From: Chelativorans sp. J32
GTDB lineage: Bacteria > Pseudomonadota > Alphaproteobacteria > Rhizobiales > Rhizobiaceae
DNA length: 64,000 bases
Direction: 5' to 3'
Assembly: GCF_000518985.1 (NCBI RefSeq)
Contig: NZ_JAEQ01000022.1
Coordinates: 353-64,352, forward strand
Below are positions 1-9,807 of the stretch, piece after piece. The translations under genes were made by a program, and so were the position numbers. The number at the start of each line of letters is the position of its first letter. The stretch's first letter is position 1. The notes beneath the pieces are model-generated. The model did not search any database. It had not been told where the DNA came from and saw only the letters and a list, made by a program, of their open reading frames with translations.

Positions 1-156
1 GGCGTGCTGGTGTTCCTCTATGGCGTGATCGAAGCCTTCGCGAAGAAGCGCGTCGCTGGCGCCAATCCGTGGGGCGAAGGCGCAACCACCCTCGAGTGGC
101 AGCTTTCCTCTCCGCCGCCTTTCCACCAGTGGGAAGAGCTGCCGAAAATCCGATAA
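1..156 (+). CDS. ctaD: Cytochrome c oxidase subunit I, C-terminal end (partial)
   Basis: The window opens inside a reading frame that runs from base 1 to a TAA at 154-156 and gives 51 residues. The peptide has the usual tail of bacterial CtaD: a last piece of membrane helix, then a cytosolic segment with the motif ANPWG and a C-terminal [13 protein letters not shown]-like stretch. CtaD carries the haem a and haem a3-CuB centres of the aa3-type oxidase, but those parts lie before the window. The next genes are all oxidase assembly factors, which supports the call. Confidence 0.9.
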   Translation, partial: GVLVFLYGVIEAFAKKRVAGANPWGEGATTLEWQLSSPPPFHQWEELPKIR

Positions 157-219
157 GGAGCAATCGCGCGGCCTGGAGTACATACCGGGCCGCGCTAACT
201 ATGGGGCGAACGAGAAGAC

Positions 220-1152
220 ATGGCACTGGTTGAGCGCGAGCATATCAATGAGGAAGCGGGCCGCCTTTCAGAGGCGACGGCCGGTGACTTCATCGCGCTT
301 CTAAAACCGAGGGTCATGTCTCTCGTCGTCTTCACCGCTTTCGTCGGGATGGTGCTCGCGCCGGCAAGCCCCAACCCGTTCCTGGCACTGATCTCGATCC
401 TTGCCATCGCGGTTGGTGCCGGCGCGTCGGGCGCGCTCAATATGTGGTACGACGCCGATATCGACGCGGTCATGGCGCGCACGGCGACCAGGCCGGTGCC
501 GGCCGGTCGTGTCGCGCCCGGCGAGGCGCTCGGCTTCGGCCTTTTCCTCTCGGCCTTTTCGGTCGGAACGCTTGGCTTGATGGCCAATTGGCTCGCTGCC
601 AGTCTGCTGGCCTTCACGATCTTCTTTTATGCTGTGATCTACACGATGTGGCTGAAGCGCTCGACGCCGCAGAACATCGTTATCGGTGGCGCCGCCGGCG
701 CCCTCCCTCCGGTCGTCGGGTGGGCAGCGGTCACTGGCTCTGTCAGCCTGGAAAGCCTGGTGCTCTTCCTGATCATCTTCCTCTGGACACCGCCGCATTT
801 CTGGGCGCTCGCTCTCTTCAAGAGCGGTGACTACGAGCGCGCTGGTGTCCCGATGATGCCCAATGTCGCCGGGGCGGCCTCGACGCGCAGGCAAATCTTT
901 GTCTATTCGGTTCTGGTCGCGATCAGCGGTGTTCTGCCCACGCTCATGGGATTCGCCAGCCTCCCATACGGTCTCGCCGCAGCTGTCCTCGGCATCGCCT
1001 TCGTCTGGTACTCCTGGCGCGTGTTGGCGGCCAAGGGGCAGGACGTTAAGTCGCGGCCGGAGAAGGCGCTTTTCGGCTATTCGGTTCTCTATCTCTTCGC
1101 GATCTTCGCTGCCCTGCTTTGTGACGGCCTGATCGCGCATTTTGGAGCCTGA
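220..1152 (+). CDS. ctaB: Protohaem IX farnesyltransferase (haem O synthase)
   Basis: A 310-residue polytopic membrane protein of the UbiA prenyltransferase superfamily, of normal length for CtaB/Cox10. It moves a farnesyl group onto haem b to make haem O, the precursor of haem a for the oxidase next door. The first aspartate-rich motif is visible as [15 protein letters not shown] near residues 75-90, followed by RPVPAGR. The second conserved loop, [12 protein letters not shown] with [11 protein letters not shown], is near residues 190-215. About eight or nine hydrophobic segments are present. The stop is one base before the next start, so the genes are co-transcribed and probably translationally coupled. 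Confidence 0.95.
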   Translation: MALVEREHINEEAGRLSEATAGDFIALLKPRVMSLVVFTAFVGMVLAPASPNPFLALISILAIAVGAGASGALNMWYDADIDAVMARTATRPVPAGRVAPGEALGFGLFLSAFSVGTLGLMANWLAASLLAFTIFFYAVIYTMWLKRSTPQNIVIGGAAGALPPVVGWAAVTGSVSLESLVLFLIIFLWTPPHFWALALFKSGDYERAGVPMMPNVAGAASTRRQIFVYSVLVAISGVLPTLMGFASLPYGLAAAVLGIAFVWYSWRVLAAKGQDVKSRPEKALFGYSVLYLFAIFAALLCDGLIAHFGA

Positions 1153-1153
1153 G

Positions 1154-1312
1154 ATGCCGGATGAAGATCGCGTAAAGCCTACCGAGGCTCAGTTGAAGGC
1201 GCGGCGCAGCCGCTCGATTGCCATCGGGCTTGCGTTGGTTGCCTTCGTGATCATCGTCTATCTGGGGACCCTGTATAAGCTGGGCCCGGCCGTGTTCGAC
1301 CGGGCGATGTGA
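1154..1312 (+). CDS. coxF: CoxF-like small membrane protein
   Basis: A 52-residue ORF starts one base after the ctaB stop and ends 7 bases before ctaG. It has a charged N-terminus (about residues 1-19, rich in Arg, Lys and Glu), one hydrophobic helix ([19 protein letters not shown], about residues 21-39) and a short tail. This size, topology and place between ctaB and ctaG match the CoxF family of rhizobial and paracoccal oxidase operons. Its exact role in oxidase assembly is not established. The coding call rests on tight packing in the operon and good codon use. Confidence 0.8.
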   Translation: MPDEDRVKPTEAQLKARRSRSIAIGLALVAFVIIVYLGTLYKLGPAVFDRAM

Positions 1313-1319
1313 GGACGAG

Positions 1320-1925
1320 ATGACGACCCCTACCAAATCGGAACCTAAGCACGATCGTCGCAACCGCGGCGTGGCCTTGACCTGCGCCGGTGTTTTTGTA
1401 GCCATGGTCGGCATGTCCTACGCAGCCGTGCCGCTTTACCGGCTGTTCTGCCAGGTTACGGGTTATGGTGGGACGACGCAGCGTGTCGAGCAGTATTCCG
1501 ACACGATCCTCGACAAGACCATCACCGTGCGTTTCGATGCGAACACGAACGGCGTTCCCTGGGAGTTCAAACCCAAGCAGCGCGAGGTCACGCTCAGGAT
1601 CGGCGAGACGACGGAGATTTCCTACATCGCCCGCAACACAGCGCCGACCACGACGACCGGAACAGCCACCTACAACGTGGCGCCCGCGCTCGCAGGAGCC
1701 TATTTTAACAAGGTTCAATGCTTCTGCTTCACCGAGCAGGCGCTTGAACCCGGACAAACCTACGAAATGCCGGTGCAGTTCTTCATCGATCCGGAAATTG
1801 TAAATGTACCGGAATTGAAGAACCTGAAGACGATCACGCTTTCCTATACCTTCTATCCAAAGCATCAGGAGTCGGCGCAAGCGCCGGCAGCGGATGCGGC
1901 AAAGACCCAGAAGCTCGGGGGATAA
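1320..1925 (+). CDS. ctaG: Cytochrome c oxidase assembly protein CtaG (Cox11), CuB chaperone
   Basis: A 201-residue protein with one N-terminal membrane anchor (about residues 17-37) and a periplasmic immunoglobulin-like domain. Cox11 proteins deliver copper to the CuB site of subunit I. The copper-binding motif CFCFTEQ is present near residue 137, inside the conserved stretch [18 protein letters not shown]. The downstream FFIDPE motif is also intact. The length is normal for the family. An in-frame ATG at 1320 follows a purine-rich stretch. The neighbours on both sides are oxidase genes. Confidence 0.95.
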   Translation: MTTPTKSEPKHDRRNRGVALTCAGVFVAMVGMSYAAVPLYRLFCQVTGYGGTTQRVEQYSDTILDKTITVRFDANTNGVPWEFKPKQREVTLRIGETTEISYIARNTAPTTTTGTATYNVAPALAGAYFNKVQCFCFTEQALEPGQTYEMPVQFFIDPEIVNVPELKNLKTITLSYTFYPKHQESAQAPAADAAKTQKLGG

Positions 1926-1926
1926 A

Positions 1927-2811
1927 ATGGCAGATGCCCACGTAAAAAAACATGATTATCACATAATAGATCCGAGTCCCTGGCCGTTCATCGGCTCCGT
2001 CGGCGCGCTGGTCATGGCGCTCGGTGGCGTGGCGTGGATGAAGTCGCTCCAGGGCACGTCTTTCCCGATCTTCGGGATCGATCTAGCGGGAGCACGCTTC
2101 TGGATCTTCCTGGTTGGTGTCCTGATCGTTCTCTACACCATGTTCTCCTGGTGGGGCGATACAATCAGGGAAGGGCAAGAAGGCCATCACACGCGTGTCG
2201 TTTCGCTGCACCTGCGTTACGGCATGATCATGTTCATCGTCTCCGAACTGATGTTCTTCGTGGCATGGTTCTGGGCGTTCTTCGATGCGAGCCTCTTCCC
2301 CGGCGATCCCGTGCAGATAAGCCGCGCCGAATTCACCGGCGGCACCTGGCCGCCCCAGGGCATCGAGGTGCTCGATCCGTTCCACTTGCCGCTCTACAAC
2401 ACGATCATCCTGCTGCTCTCGGGCACGACGGTGACCTGGGCGCACCACGCGCTGCTCGAGAACGATCGTAAGGGCCTTGTCACCGGCCTCGTCATCACGG
2501 TCGCCCTCGGCGTGCTCTTCAGCTTCGTGCAGGCTTACGAGTACATGCACGCACCGTTCAGCTTCAGCGATTCCATTTATGGCGCAACTTTCTACATGGC
2601 GACCGGTTTCCATGGCTTCCACGTGCTGATCGGAACGATCTTCCTGGCCGTGTGCCTGCTCCGGGCCATGGCAGGGCAGTTCACGCCGAAGCAGCATTTC
2701 GGCTTCGAGGCGGCTGCCTGGTATTGGCATTTCGTCGACGTGGTTTGGCTGTTCCTCTTCGCCTTCATCTATGTTTGGGCGTCGTCGGGTGCCACGATCG
2801 CGCACGTCTAA
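1927..2811 (+). CDS. ctaE: Cytochrome c oxidase subunit III
   Basis: A 294-residue protein with seven hydrophobic segments, the standard size and topology of subunit III. Conserved pieces include [14 protein letters not shown]-like, [24 protein letters not shown] and the C-terminal [13 protein letters not shown] chose the ATG at 1927 (start [12 protein letters not shown]), which lies just past the ctaG stop and matches the normal family N-terminus. The open frame continues upstream into ctaG, but that extension is unlike the family. Subunit III stabilises the catalytic core of the aa3 oxidase. Confidence 0.95.
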   Translation: MADAHVKKHDYHIIDPSPWPFIGSVGALVMALGGVAWMKSLQGTSFPIFGIDLAGARFWIFLVGVLIVLYTMFSWWGDTIREGQEGHHTRVVSLHLRYGMIMFIVSELMFFVAWFWAFFDASLFPGDPVQISRAEFTGGTWPPQGIEVLDPFHLPLYNTIILLLSGTTVTWAHHALLENDRKGLVTGLVITVALGVLFSFVQAYEYMHAPFSFSDSIYGATFYMATGFHGFHVLIGTIFLAVCLLRAMAGQFTPKQHFGFEAAAWYWHFVDVVWLFLFAFIYVWASSGATIAHV

Positions 2812-2830
2812 GAACAGCTGATGTTCTGCA

Positions 2831-2871
2831 AAGGGGGCGGCCGCCGATATGGCGGCTGCCCCTTGCTTTTT
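2831..2871 (+). terminator. Probable rho-independent terminator after ctaE
   Basis: A GC-rich inverted repeat of about 14 bp (arms beginning AAGGGGG-CGGCCGCC and ending GGCGGCTGCCCCTT, with one slip) encloses a short ATAT loop. It is followed by GCTTTTT. It starts 20 bases after the ctaE stop and ends nearly 200 bases before surf1. Confidence 0.6.
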
Positions 2872-3063
2872 CGGAATACAGGCGGGATGACGGCTTTCGG
2901 AACAAGCAACGGTGCCTCTGCACGGCAAATCATCCCCGCGGCACGGGTTTTCTGCGATGGTTCGGCTATGTGCCGCGTCGTCTCTGGCTGATTGCCGCTG
3001 GCACGATCGAGGCCCTTGGATGCGCGGCAGCGCCGAAGACTCTCAAGAAAGTGGACAACTGGA

Positions 3064-3813
3064 ATGAGCATCGAACGGAAAGGTGGGAGGCGGTCGGCAT
3101 GGGTCTTGCTGGCCTTCAGCATCCCCATGCTGCTTATCCTTCTGGCGCTCGGCACCTGGCAGGTGCAGCGCCTGCACTGGAAGGAGGGTCTTCTTGCCCG
3201 GATCGATGAGCGGCTCGCCGCCGAACCCGCGCCCCTGGATGAGATGCTGGGACTTTACGAACGAGGCGAGGACATTGATTACAGCCCCACGGTCTTGTCG
3301 GGGACCTTCCTTCACGACCGGGAGCGGCATTATCTGGCCACATGGAAGGGACAGTCCGGTTTCTTCGTCCACACGCCGCTGAGGCTCTCCGACGGGAAAT
3401 ACATCTTCGTCAATCGCGGCTTTGTGCCCTATGACCGGAAGGATCCTGCGACACGTTTGCAGGGCCAGGTGGGGGGTGAAACCGAAATCGCGGGCCTGGC
3501 GCGCATGGCGCCTGCTGAAAAACCGTCCTTTCTTGTCCCCGACAATGATCTCGCCAAGAACATCTTCTATTGGAAGGATCTAACGGCGATGGCGCGCTCG
3601 GCGGGCCTTGAGCAGGCCGAAGTCTATCCTTTCTATGTGGATGCGAATGACGCGCCGAACCCGGGCGGTTTGCCTGTCGGGGGCGTGACGCTGATAGACC
3701 TTCCCAACAATCACCTGCAATATGCGGTCACGTGGTACGGTTTGGCATTTGCGCTCGTCTGCGTTCTCGTCGCGTGGTTCTGGCGGCGCAATGATGACCG
3801 TGGCCAGGCTTGA
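3064..3813 (+). CDS. surf1: SURF1 family cytochrome oxidase assembly protein
   Basis: A 249-residue protein with two membrane helices, one at each end (about residues 12-32 and 218-237), and a periplasmic domain between them, as in SURF1/Shy1. Family motifs are [12 protein letters not shown] near the first helix, NRGFVP in the middle and [17 protein letters not shown] at the C-terminal helix. SURF1 helps haem a insertion into subunit I. The ATG at 3064 was preferred over a longer open frame from 2992 because it gives the family N-terminus. The DUF983 gene often found between ctaE and surf1 in relatives is not seen here. Confidence 0.92.
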   Translation: MSIERKGGRRSAWVLLAFSIPMLLILLALGTWQVQRLHWKEGLLARIDERLAAEPAPLDEMLGLYERGEDIDYSPTVLSGTFLHDRERHYLATWKGQSGFFVHTPLRLSDGKYIFVNRGFVPYDRKDPATRLQGQVGGETEIAGLARMAPAEKPSFLVPDNDLAKNIFYWKDLTAMARSAGLEQAEVYPFYVDANDAPNPGGLPVGGVTLIDLPNNHLQYAVTWYGLAFALVCVLVAWFWRRNDDRGQA

Positions 3814-3863
3814 CAGGGAAGCCCGCCCGCTCCCACTTACCGGGCGACGAACAGGGGAATCGA

Positions 3864-4868
3864 ATGAGCACGGATAGACAGGCACTGACGATTAGACTCT
3901 GCGGGCCGCGCGGCTTTTGCGCCGGCGTGGACCGGGCCATCCAGATCGTCGTGCTCGCGCTTAAGAAATATGGCGCCCCGGTCTATGTGCGGCATGAGAT
4001 CGTCCACAATCGCTATGTGGTCGAAGGGCTGCAGCAGCGCGGTGCAATCTTCATCGAGGAGCTGGACGAGATTCCGGATGGCCATCGCGAGCGCCCGGTC
4101 GTTTTTTCCGCCCATGGGGTGCCGAAATCCGTCCCCGCCGATGCAAATGCGCGCAATCTCTTCTATCTGGATGCTACCTGTCCGCTGGTTTCCAAGGTGC
4201 ACAAGCAGGCGATGCGCCACCAGCGTCTGGGCCGCCATGTGCTCTTGATTGGCCATGCCGGCCATCCGGAGGTAATCGGCACGATGGGGCAGTTGCCTGA
4301 TGGAGCCGTCACGCTGGTCGAGACCGTGGATGATGCTGCTTGGTTCGAACCGCCAATGGGCGTCGAGCTTGGCTATGTCAGCCAAACCACGCTTTCGGTC
4401 GAGGACACGGCCGAGATTATCGCTGCGCTGGAACAAAGGTTCTCGAATATTCATGCGCCTGCGGCTGAATCGATCTGCTACGCCACGACCAACCGGCAGG
4501 ACGCGGTAAAGGCGGCTGCGCCGGGCTCGGATCTGTTCCTCGTGGTCGGCGCGCCCAACTCCTCCAATTCGCGCCGCCTCGTCGAGGTGGCGGAGAGGGC
4601 TGGAGCCAAGCATGCACTGCTGGTACAGCGCGCGTCGGAAATCCCGTGGGACGATATCGCAGACCTTTCGGTGCTCGGACTTTCCGCCGGCGCCTCGGCT
4701 CCTGAAATCATCGTCAACGAAATCATCGAAGCATTCGCCGAGCGTTACGACGTCTCCGTCGAATTGGCGGTCACCGCGGAAGAACTGGAAAATTTTCCGG
4801 TGATGCGTGCCTTGCGCGACGTGGAACTGACAAAAGCCGACATGGCCTTCGTCAATGGGATGGGGTAG
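3864..4868 (+). CDS. ispH: 4-hydroxy-3-methylbut-2-enyl diphosphate reductase
   Basis: A 334-residue IspH, the last enzyme of the MEP isoprenoid pathway, which converts HMBPP to IPP and DMAPP. The three cysteines that hold the iron-sulfur cluster are present in their motifs: [10 protein letters not shown] (Cys19), [11 protein letters not shown] and [11 protein letters not shown]. The substrate-binding stretches [14 protein letters not shown] and [11 protein letters not shown] are intact. I chose the ATG at 3864 (MSTDRQ...), because the upstream in-frame extension overlaps surf1 and looks non-coding. Confidence 0.96.
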   Translation: MSTDRQALTIRLCGPRGFCAGVDRAIQIVVLALKKYGAPVYVRHEIVHNRYVVEGLQQRGAIFIEELDEIPDGHRERPVVFSAHGVPKSVPADANARNLFYLDATCPLVSKVHKQAMRHQRLGRHVLLIGHAGHPEVIGTMGQLPDGAVTLVETVDDAAWFEPPMGVELGYVSQTTLSVEDTAEIIAALEQRFSNIHAPAAESICYATTNRQDAVKAAAPGSDLFLVVGAPNSSNSRRLVEVAERAGAKHALLVQRASEIPWDDIADLSVLGLSAGASAPEIIVNEIIEAFAERYDVSVELAVTAEELENFPVMRALRDVELTKADMAFVNGMG

Positions 4869-4943
4869 GGGCAGCATGGTTCTTGGCGGAAACAATCTGG
4901 CGAGAGACGCCGCTTTTCCACGTCGCCCGGGCGTGTTGTAGCC

Positions 4944-5912
4944 ATGGCTGTCTACACCGACATTTCCGAGGAAGAGCTCGGGGCTTTTCTGCGTCATTAT
5001 CCGGTCGGCGAGCTCCTGTCGTACAAGGGCATTGCCGAAGGCACAGAAAACTCGAACTATCTCCTGCACACGACGACTGGCGCCTATATCCTCACGCTCT
5101 ATGAACGGCGGGTAGACAGCCGCGACCTGCCGTTCTTCCTGGGCTTGATGGAACATCTTGCCAGAAAGGGAATATCATGCCCCCTGCCGGTGAAACGGCT
5201 TGACGATGGGCTGATCGGCGAGCTTGCCGGTCGCCCTGCCGCCGTCATCACGTTTCTTGAAGGCATGTGGATGCGCCGGCCGAATTCGCAGCATTGCAAG
5301 GCGGTGGGCAAAGCGCTTGCGGGGTTGCACGAGGCGGCAGAGGATTTCCCGCTGACGCGCGCCAATTCTCTGGGCCCGGATGGCTGGCGTCGACTCTGGG
5401 AAGGCGCGCGAGCCCGTGCCGACGAGGTCGAGCCCGGATTGGCGCGGGAAGTGGATGCCGAATTCGAGATACTCGAGAGCAACTGGCCGAGGGATCTGCC
5501 TTCCGGTGTCATCCATGCGGATCTCTTCCCCGACAATGTCTTTTTCCTCGGCGGCGAGCTGTCCGGGCTGATCGACTTCTATTTCGCTTGCAATGACCTT
5601 TTGGCCTACGACCTTGCAACCTGCCTAAACGCCTGGTGTTTCGAGAAGGACATTTCCTTCAATCTCACCAAAGGGACGGCGCTTCTGGCGGGCTACCAGT
5701 CCATGCGGCCGCTGCGGCGGGAGGAAATCGAAATGCTGCCGCTGCTCGCGCGTGGATCGGCACTCCGCTTCATGCTCACGCGCCTCTATGACTGGCTGAC
5801 CATTCCGGATGGCGCGTTGGTGAAGAAGCGCGATCCGCTTGAATATCTCCGCCGCCTGCGCTTCCACCGGCAGGTGAAGTCGGCATCCGAATACGGGATC
5901 AAGCTCGCGTGA
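4944..5912 (+). CDS. thrB: Homoserine kinase (APH-fold type)
   Basis: A 322-residue protein of the aminoglycoside phosphotransferase fold, the ThrB form found in alphaproteobacteria and Pseudomonas rather than the GHMP-type enzyme of E. coli. It phosphorylates L-homoserine for threonine synthesis. Visible motifs are the N-terminal [13 protein letters not shown] (nucleotide loop), the catalytic [11 protein letters not shown] (Brenner-type HxDxxxxN) and [16 protein letters not shown]. The threonine synthase gene thrC lies about 9 kb away on the other strand. A 21-codon ORF (4876-4941) ends two bases before this start, but it has no threonine codons. Confidence 0.93.
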   Translation: MAVYTDISEEELGAFLRHYPVGELLSYKGIAEGTENSNYLLHTTTGAYILTLYERRVDSRDLPFFLGLMEHLARKGISCPLPVKRLDDGLIGELAGRPAAVITFLEGMWMRRPNSQHCKAVGKALAGLHEAAEDFPLTRANSLGPDGWRRLWEGARARADEVEPGLAREVDAEFEILESNWPRDLPSGVIHADLFPDNVFFLGGELSGLIDFYFACNDLLAYDLATCLNAWCFEKDISFNLTKGTALLAGYQSMRPLRREEIEMLPLLARGSALRFMLTRLYDWLTIPDGALVKKRDPLEYLRRLRFHRQVKSASEYGIKLA

Positions 5913-6406
5913 AGCACATAGAGATATTCACCGACGGCGCCTGCTCCGGCAATCCCGGTCCCGGTGGCTGGGGGGCCGTTCTGCGCTATAACGGCGTTGA
6001 GAAAGAGCTTTCCGGCGGCGAAGCGGAAACCACGAACAATCGGATGGAGCTGACGGCGGCAATCCAGGCGCTGAATGCGTTGAAGGAACCCTGCGAGGTC
6101 GATCTTCACACGGACAGCAACTATCTGCGTGACGGTATTTCCGGCTGGATCGAAGGCTGGAAGCGCAATGGCTGGCGGACGGCGGACAGGAAGCCGGTCA
6201 AGAATGCCGAGCTATGGCAGGCCTTGGATGAGGCGCGCCGGCGCCATAAGGTTCATTGGCATTGGGTGCGCGGGCATGCAGGGCACCCGGAAAATGAGCG
6301 GGCGGATGCGCTGGCGCGCGCCGGCATGGCGCCGTTCAAGAAGAAACGGGGCGGCGACACAGCTGCTTCATTAGAAACAAATACGCGTCGCCGCTCCGGT
6401 GAATAA
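5909..6406 (+). CDS. rnhA: Ribonuclease HI
   Basis: A 165-residue RNase HI that cuts the RNA strand of RNA-DNA hybrids. All four acidic catalytic residues can be seen in order: Asp8 in [16 protein letters not shown], Glu47 in [10 protein letters not shown], Asp69 in HTDSNYL and Asp near 134 in [10 protein letters not shown]. The start is a GTG at 5909 that overlaps the thrB stop by four bases, so translation is coupled. About 15 extra basic and polar residues follow the core domain at the C-terminus. It converges end to end with the peroxiredoxin gene. Confidence 0.95.
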   Translation: MKHIEIFTDGACSGNPGPGGWGAVLRYNGVEKELSGGEAETTNNRMELTAAIQALNALKEPCEVDLHTDSNYLRDGISGWIEGWKRNGWRTADRKPVKNAELWQALDEARRRHKVHWHWVRGHAGHPENERADALARAGMAPFKKKRGGDTAASLETNTRRRSGE

Positions 6407-6892
6407 TCAGAGCTGCTCCAGGATGCGTGCTGCCCCACTGGTCACTGCCTGGCCGGGCACTTCCTCTATGTTGAGTGCCGTGACCACGCCGTCATCGACG
6501 ATCATCGAATAGCGCTGCGAGCGCAGGCCCATGCCGCGTGCGGCAAGATCGAGATCGAGGCCGATCGCCCGCGCGAAATCGCCGCTTCCGTCCGCCAGGA
6601 ACACCAGCTTGTCTTCGGCGCCCGTGAACCGTGCCCACGCGCCCATGACGAATGCGTCATTGACCGCTATGACCGCCACTGCGTCGACCCCGCGCGCCTT
6701 TATGGCATCGTAATTCTCCACGAAACCGGGCAGGTGGTTGTTGCTGCAGGTCGGCGTAAATGCGCCGGGGACGCCGAACAGAACAATTTTCCGGCCGGCG
6801 AAGAAATCTGCCGTGGTCACTTCCTCGGCGCCATTGGGCGTCGCCTTCCTGACCGTGATGTTGGGCAGCCGTTCGCCAATTGAAATCGTCAT
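6407..6892 (-). CDS. Peroxiredoxin (Prx5/glutaredoxin-type)
   Basis: A 161-residue thioredoxin-fold peroxidase. The peroxidatic cysteine is Cys49 in the motif GVPGAFTPTCS, followed by NNHLPGF, the signature of the Prx5 subfamily. Such enzymes reduce hydrogen peroxide and organic peroxides with glutathione/glutaredoxin or thioredoxin as donor. No further cysteine is seen in the C-terminal half, which suggests a 1-Cys mechanism. The length matches the family. The coding end touches the end of rnhA without a gap. Confidence 0.93.
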   Translation of the reverse strand: MTISIGERLPNITVRKATPNGAEEVTTADFFAGRKIVLFGVPGAFTPTCSNNHLPGFVENYDAIKARGVDAVAVIAVNDAFVMGAWARFTGAEDKLVFLADGSGDFARAIGLDLDLAARGMGLRSQRYSMIVDDGVVTALNIEEVPGQAVTSGAARILEQL

Positions 6893-6972
6893 GCGCTATC
6901 TCCTGGGCCTAAAGGGCAAATATTACTTCCCGGAAGGAAGGTGCTGTGTGCGGGCGCACCATAGGCAATCGG

Positions 6973-7776
6973 TCAGGGAAGAGCAATTTGCCCTGCAACG
7001 GCCTTCTCCCCCGCCACCAGCGTATAACCTATCTCAAGCGGGCCTTTCAGAGCGGCAGCCTCGCCAAGCGCCTGCGAGGTGAAGATCGCCGTCTTTCCCT
7101 GCCGCTTCCGAAGCTCCGGCATGGTGATCTGCACGTGTTTGGGCGGCACCACGAAAAGTGCCGGAGCTCCAGGCTCGTCCGGCAATGTCACATGGAATTC
7201 GATCTGCGACTCCGTCCGGGAGGCAGTGCTCACGCCGAAATCGGCACGCGCGACATCCGGCAGTGCCGCAAAAGCAGCCTCCACCGTGATCGCATCGGCG
7301 GGATTGTCAGGATCAGCGCCTGCATCGAAGGAGAAAGGAATCTCCACAGGAACGCAGATTGTTTCGCAAATGCCGAGAAAAAGCGTTCCCTCGACGATGC
7401 CGGCCATCTCAGCCTGCGGGAAGTCGAAGACGACCGGCAATGTGACGGGGTGCTGATACCCTGCCCAGATCGCGTAAGCGTCGCTGATGCGCTCGGGCGC
7501 GGGAAAGAGAAGCTCGACGTGTCGGGTGTCGGAGGTGGGCGCGAGGTTGATTTCAGGCGGCACGCCCGCTTCCCCGGGAGCCTGCCAATAGGTTTTCCAT
7601 CCCGGCTTCAGATCGATCTCCAACGCGCCGCGAAGCGCTCCGTCCTCGTCGCTGAGACCGGAAGTCACGATGCGGATGGCGCCCCCGTCGCTCTTCAACC
7701 ACGGCGTAGACGAAGCTGCGGCGGGCGCGGCGGAAACGGCAAGACAGGCGAGGAGAAAGGGCAAGCGATGGAGCAT
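6973..7776 (-). CDS. Secreted DsbD N-terminal domain protein (stand-alone)
   Basis: A 267-residue exported protein. A signal peptide (about residues 1-21, LPFLLACLAVSAAPAAA) is followed by one immunoglobulin-like domain that resembles the N-terminal domain of the reductase DsbD/ScsB. The paired cysteines are Cys137 and Cys141 in GICETICVPVE, after the conserved KPGWKTYWQAPGEAG stretch. Full DsbD also has eight membrane helices and a C-terminal thioredoxin domain, both absent here. The inferred role is periplasmic thiol transfer, with a partner that is not in this window. It is divergent from yqgE. Confidence 0.8.
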   Translation of the reverse strand: MLHRLPFLLACLAVSAAPAAASSTPWLKSDGGAIRIVTSGLSDEDGALRGALEIDLKPGWKTYWQAPGEAGVPPEINLAPTSDTRHVELLFPAPERISDAYAIWAGYQHPVTLPVVFDFPQAEMAGIVEGTLFLGICETICVPVEIPFSFDAGADPDNPADAITVEAAFAALPDVARADFGVSTASRTESQIEFHVTLPDEPGAPALFVVPPKHVQITMPELRKRQGKTAIFTSQALGEAAALKGPLEIGYTLVAGEKAVAGQIALP

Positions 7777-7910
7777 GGGCGCGACAATGGCTTTAGAAGA
7801 TCACAATTGCAACGAGCGGAGACGGGGTGCGTTGCTCATTTTGATGTGAATGCACCGGTCGCTGCATGTCACGTCTTTCAAGCTTCACCGAAAGCGGCTA
7901 GGTTTGTGCC

Positions 7911-8519
7911 ATGGTACAAACGATCAGCGCAGACGCTGCTGGCCACGGAGCCACGCTGCAGAACCACTTCCTGATAGCCATGCCAGGCATGCGGGATGAA
8001 AGGTTCGCGCGCTCCGTGATCTATATGTGCGCCCACAATGCCGAAGGCGCCATGGGGATCATCATCAACCGCGGACAGCAACTGGGTTTCACGGATATCC
8101 TCGTGGAGCTTGGCATTCTGGATCGGAGCCAATCCATCCGCTTGCCCGCGCGCGCACGCAACATTTCCGTTCGCAGCGGTGGACCAGTCGACCGCAGCCG
8201 CGGTTTCGTGCTGCACAGCGACGACTATGTCGTGGAATCCTCCATGGCCGTGTCCGAGAAGATCTGCCTTACCGCCACGGTGGACATTCTGCGTGCTATA
8301 TCCATAGGGAGAGGGCCAAAACAGGCATTGATGGCTCTCGGTTATTCCGGTTGGGGCGCGGGGCAACTCGAGGCGGAGATCGCCGACAATGGCTGGCTTG
8401 CCTGCCCGGCATCGCCGGACCTTCTGTTCGATGCGGAAATCGACACGATCTACGACCGTATCCTTGCCTCCAACGGCATTGACCTTCTCCATCTAAGTCA
8501 GGTGGCGGGACACGCATAA
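7911..8519 (+). CDS. YqgE/AlgH family protein (DUF179)
   Basis: A 202-residue protein of the YqgE/AlgH family. Family features are the opening [23 protein letters not shown]-like segment, [23 protein letters not shown] and [11 protein letters not shown]. Family members were linked to alginate regulation in Pseudomonas, but the biochemical function is not known. The length is normal. It is convergent with the metal exporter gene downstream and divergent from the DsbD-N protein, so it is probably transcribed alone. Confidence 0.92.
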   Translation: MVQTISADAAGHGATLQNHFLIAMPGMRDERFARSVIYMCAHNAEGAMGIIINRGQQLGFTDILVELGILDRSQSIRLPARARNISVRSGGPVDRSRGFVLHSDDYVVESSMAVSEKICLTATVDILRAISIGRGPKQALMALGYSGWGAGQLEAEIADNGWLACPASPDLLFDAEIDTIYDRILASNGIDLLHLSQVAGHA

Positions 8520-8565
8520 GCAGTCCAGCTGGCAAGGAGCCCTCGGCCGCTGCGATAGATGTTGC

Positions 8566-9516
8566 TCAAGCAGCCTTATGCGGTTCAATTTCCACCGTCA
8601 GATGCGACAGCTCATGGAGATGAGAAAGTTTCTGGCGGTAGAAGGAGGGCGGCCGGACGTTTTCTGTGACGACAGAAACGATCGCGGCGTGATGCCCGGG
8701 TCCCACCTGCCATACGTGGAGATCTGCGATATGGTCCCCGTCCGCTTCGATCGTTTCCCGAATTTCTCGCGGCAGCTCCTCATCCTCCGGAATATAATCA
8801 AGGAGGACGCCACCGGCTTGATTAATGAGACCCCATGACCAGTGGGCAATAACAGCTGCTCCCACCACGCCCATCACTGGATCGAGCCATATCCACCCGT
8901 AAAGACTGCCGAAAAGAAGCGCGACAATCGCCAGCGCCGACGTCAACGCATCAGCCAGGACATGGAGATAGGCTGCGCGGATATTGTGATCGGTGCCACT
9001 GCGTCCATGCGCGTGGTGGTGGTGGTGCTCGTGCCCGTGATGGTGGTGAGAATGGTCATGACGGAGCAGCCATGCGCTGGCGAGGTTCACCGCCAGGCCG
9101 GCAGCGGCGACAACAATGGCTTGGTTGAAGGAAATCTGAACGGGATTGGCCAGGCGAAGAAGGCTTTCATAGCCGATGAAAAGGGCGATCAACGCCAGGA
9201 TGATTGCGCTGGCAAAGGCGGCAAGATCGCCAAACTTGCCGGTGCCGAATGTGAAACGGGGATTCCGGGCATGCTTGCGGGCGTAAAAATATGCGCCGGC
9301 CGCTATAAGCATGGCGGCCGCGTGCGTGGACATGTGAAAACCGTCGGCCAGCAATGCCATTGAACCGAAGATCAGGCCGGCGCTTATCTCGACGACCATC
9401 ATCGCCGTCGTAAGAGCGATCACGAACCACACGCGCCGCTCGTTACGGCCATGGCTTTCGCCCAAGAAGATGTGGTCGTGGCCACGCAATTCGGAAGGAC
9501 GATGCCGTTCCATCAA
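8566..9516 (-). CDS. dmeF: Cation diffusion facilitator, DmeF-type Co/Ni exporter
   Basis: A 316-residue inner-membrane CDF antiporter with six hydrophobic segments and a cytosolic C-terminal domain. The metal-site motif in helix 2 is ALLADGFHMSTH, and the second pair lies in WIWLDPVMG. Between helices 4 and 5 is a very histidine-rich loop, with runs of four and five histidines, typical of DmeF. The N-terminus also holds several histidines (RGHDHIFLGESHG). DmeF proteins export cobalt and nickel. It begins 4 bases after the stop of its repressor gene, so they form an operon. Confidence 0.9.
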   Translation of the reverse strand: MMERHRPSELRGHDHIFLGESHGRNERRVWFVIALTTAMMVVEISAGLIFGSMALLADGFHMSTHAAAMLIAAGAYFYARKHARNPRFTFGTGKFGDLAAFASAIILALIALFIGYESLLRLANPVQISFNQAIVVAAAGLAVNLASAWLLRHDHSHHHHGHEHHHHHAHGRSGTDHNIRAAYLHVLADALTSALAIVALLFGSLYGWIWLDPVMGVVGAAVIAHWSWGLINQAGGVLLDYIPEDEELPREIRETIEADGDHIADLHVWQVGPGHHAAIVSVVTENVRPPSFYRQKLSHLHELSHLTVEIEPHKAA

Positions 9517-9520
9517 AGCC

Positions 9521-9799
9521 TCATTTCATATAGGTGCGCAGAACCGCTATGAGTTCCGCCGCCCCTTCAGCTTTGGCGGAATCCGTCTCTTTGTCGGGAT
9601 CCACCACATGAAAGCGGATGTGATCCTCGATAAGTTCAAGCGTCAGTCCGTTCACCGCGCCCCGAACGGACGCAATCAGTTGAAGCGTTTCGCCACAGGG
9701 TGCATCACCCTCGAGTGCCCGCTCGATTGCTTCGATCTGCCCGCGCAGCCTGCGCACCCTCGCGACCAACTTCGCCTTGTTCTTTTGTAGATGAGCCAT
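9521..9799 (-). CDS. dmeR: RcnR/CsoR-family metal-sensing repressor (DmeR-like)
   Basis: A 92-residue all-helical DUF156 repressor. The four residues that bind nickel or cobalt in E. coli RcnR are all found at the same numbers here: His3, Cys35, His60 and His64. This points to Ni/Co sensing rather than copper or formaldehyde. The gene lies directly ahead of the exporter, the same order as dmeR-dmeF in rhizobia. A perfect palindrome sits just ahead of its ATG, where an operator would be expected. No strong Shine-Dalgarno sequence is seen before the start. Confidence 0.9.
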   Translation of the reverse strand: MAHLQKNKAKLVARVRRLRGQIEAIERALEGDAPCGETLQLIASVRGAVNGLTLELIEDHIRFHVVDPDKETDSAKAEGAAELIAVLRTYMK

Positions 9800-9807
9800 A
9801 GGATAGG

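Noticed and set aside
2652-3209. A 185-codon ORF across the ctaE-surf1 gap, considered as the DUF983 gene usual at this place
   Set aside because: It lacks the cysteine pair and membrane helices of DUF983 and overlaps the real genes in another frame.
4876-4941. A 21-codon ORF ending two bases before thrB, considered as a threonine leader peptide
   Set aside because: It has no threonine or isoleucine codons and no attenuator-like hairpin follows. Coupling is possible but attenuation is not supported.
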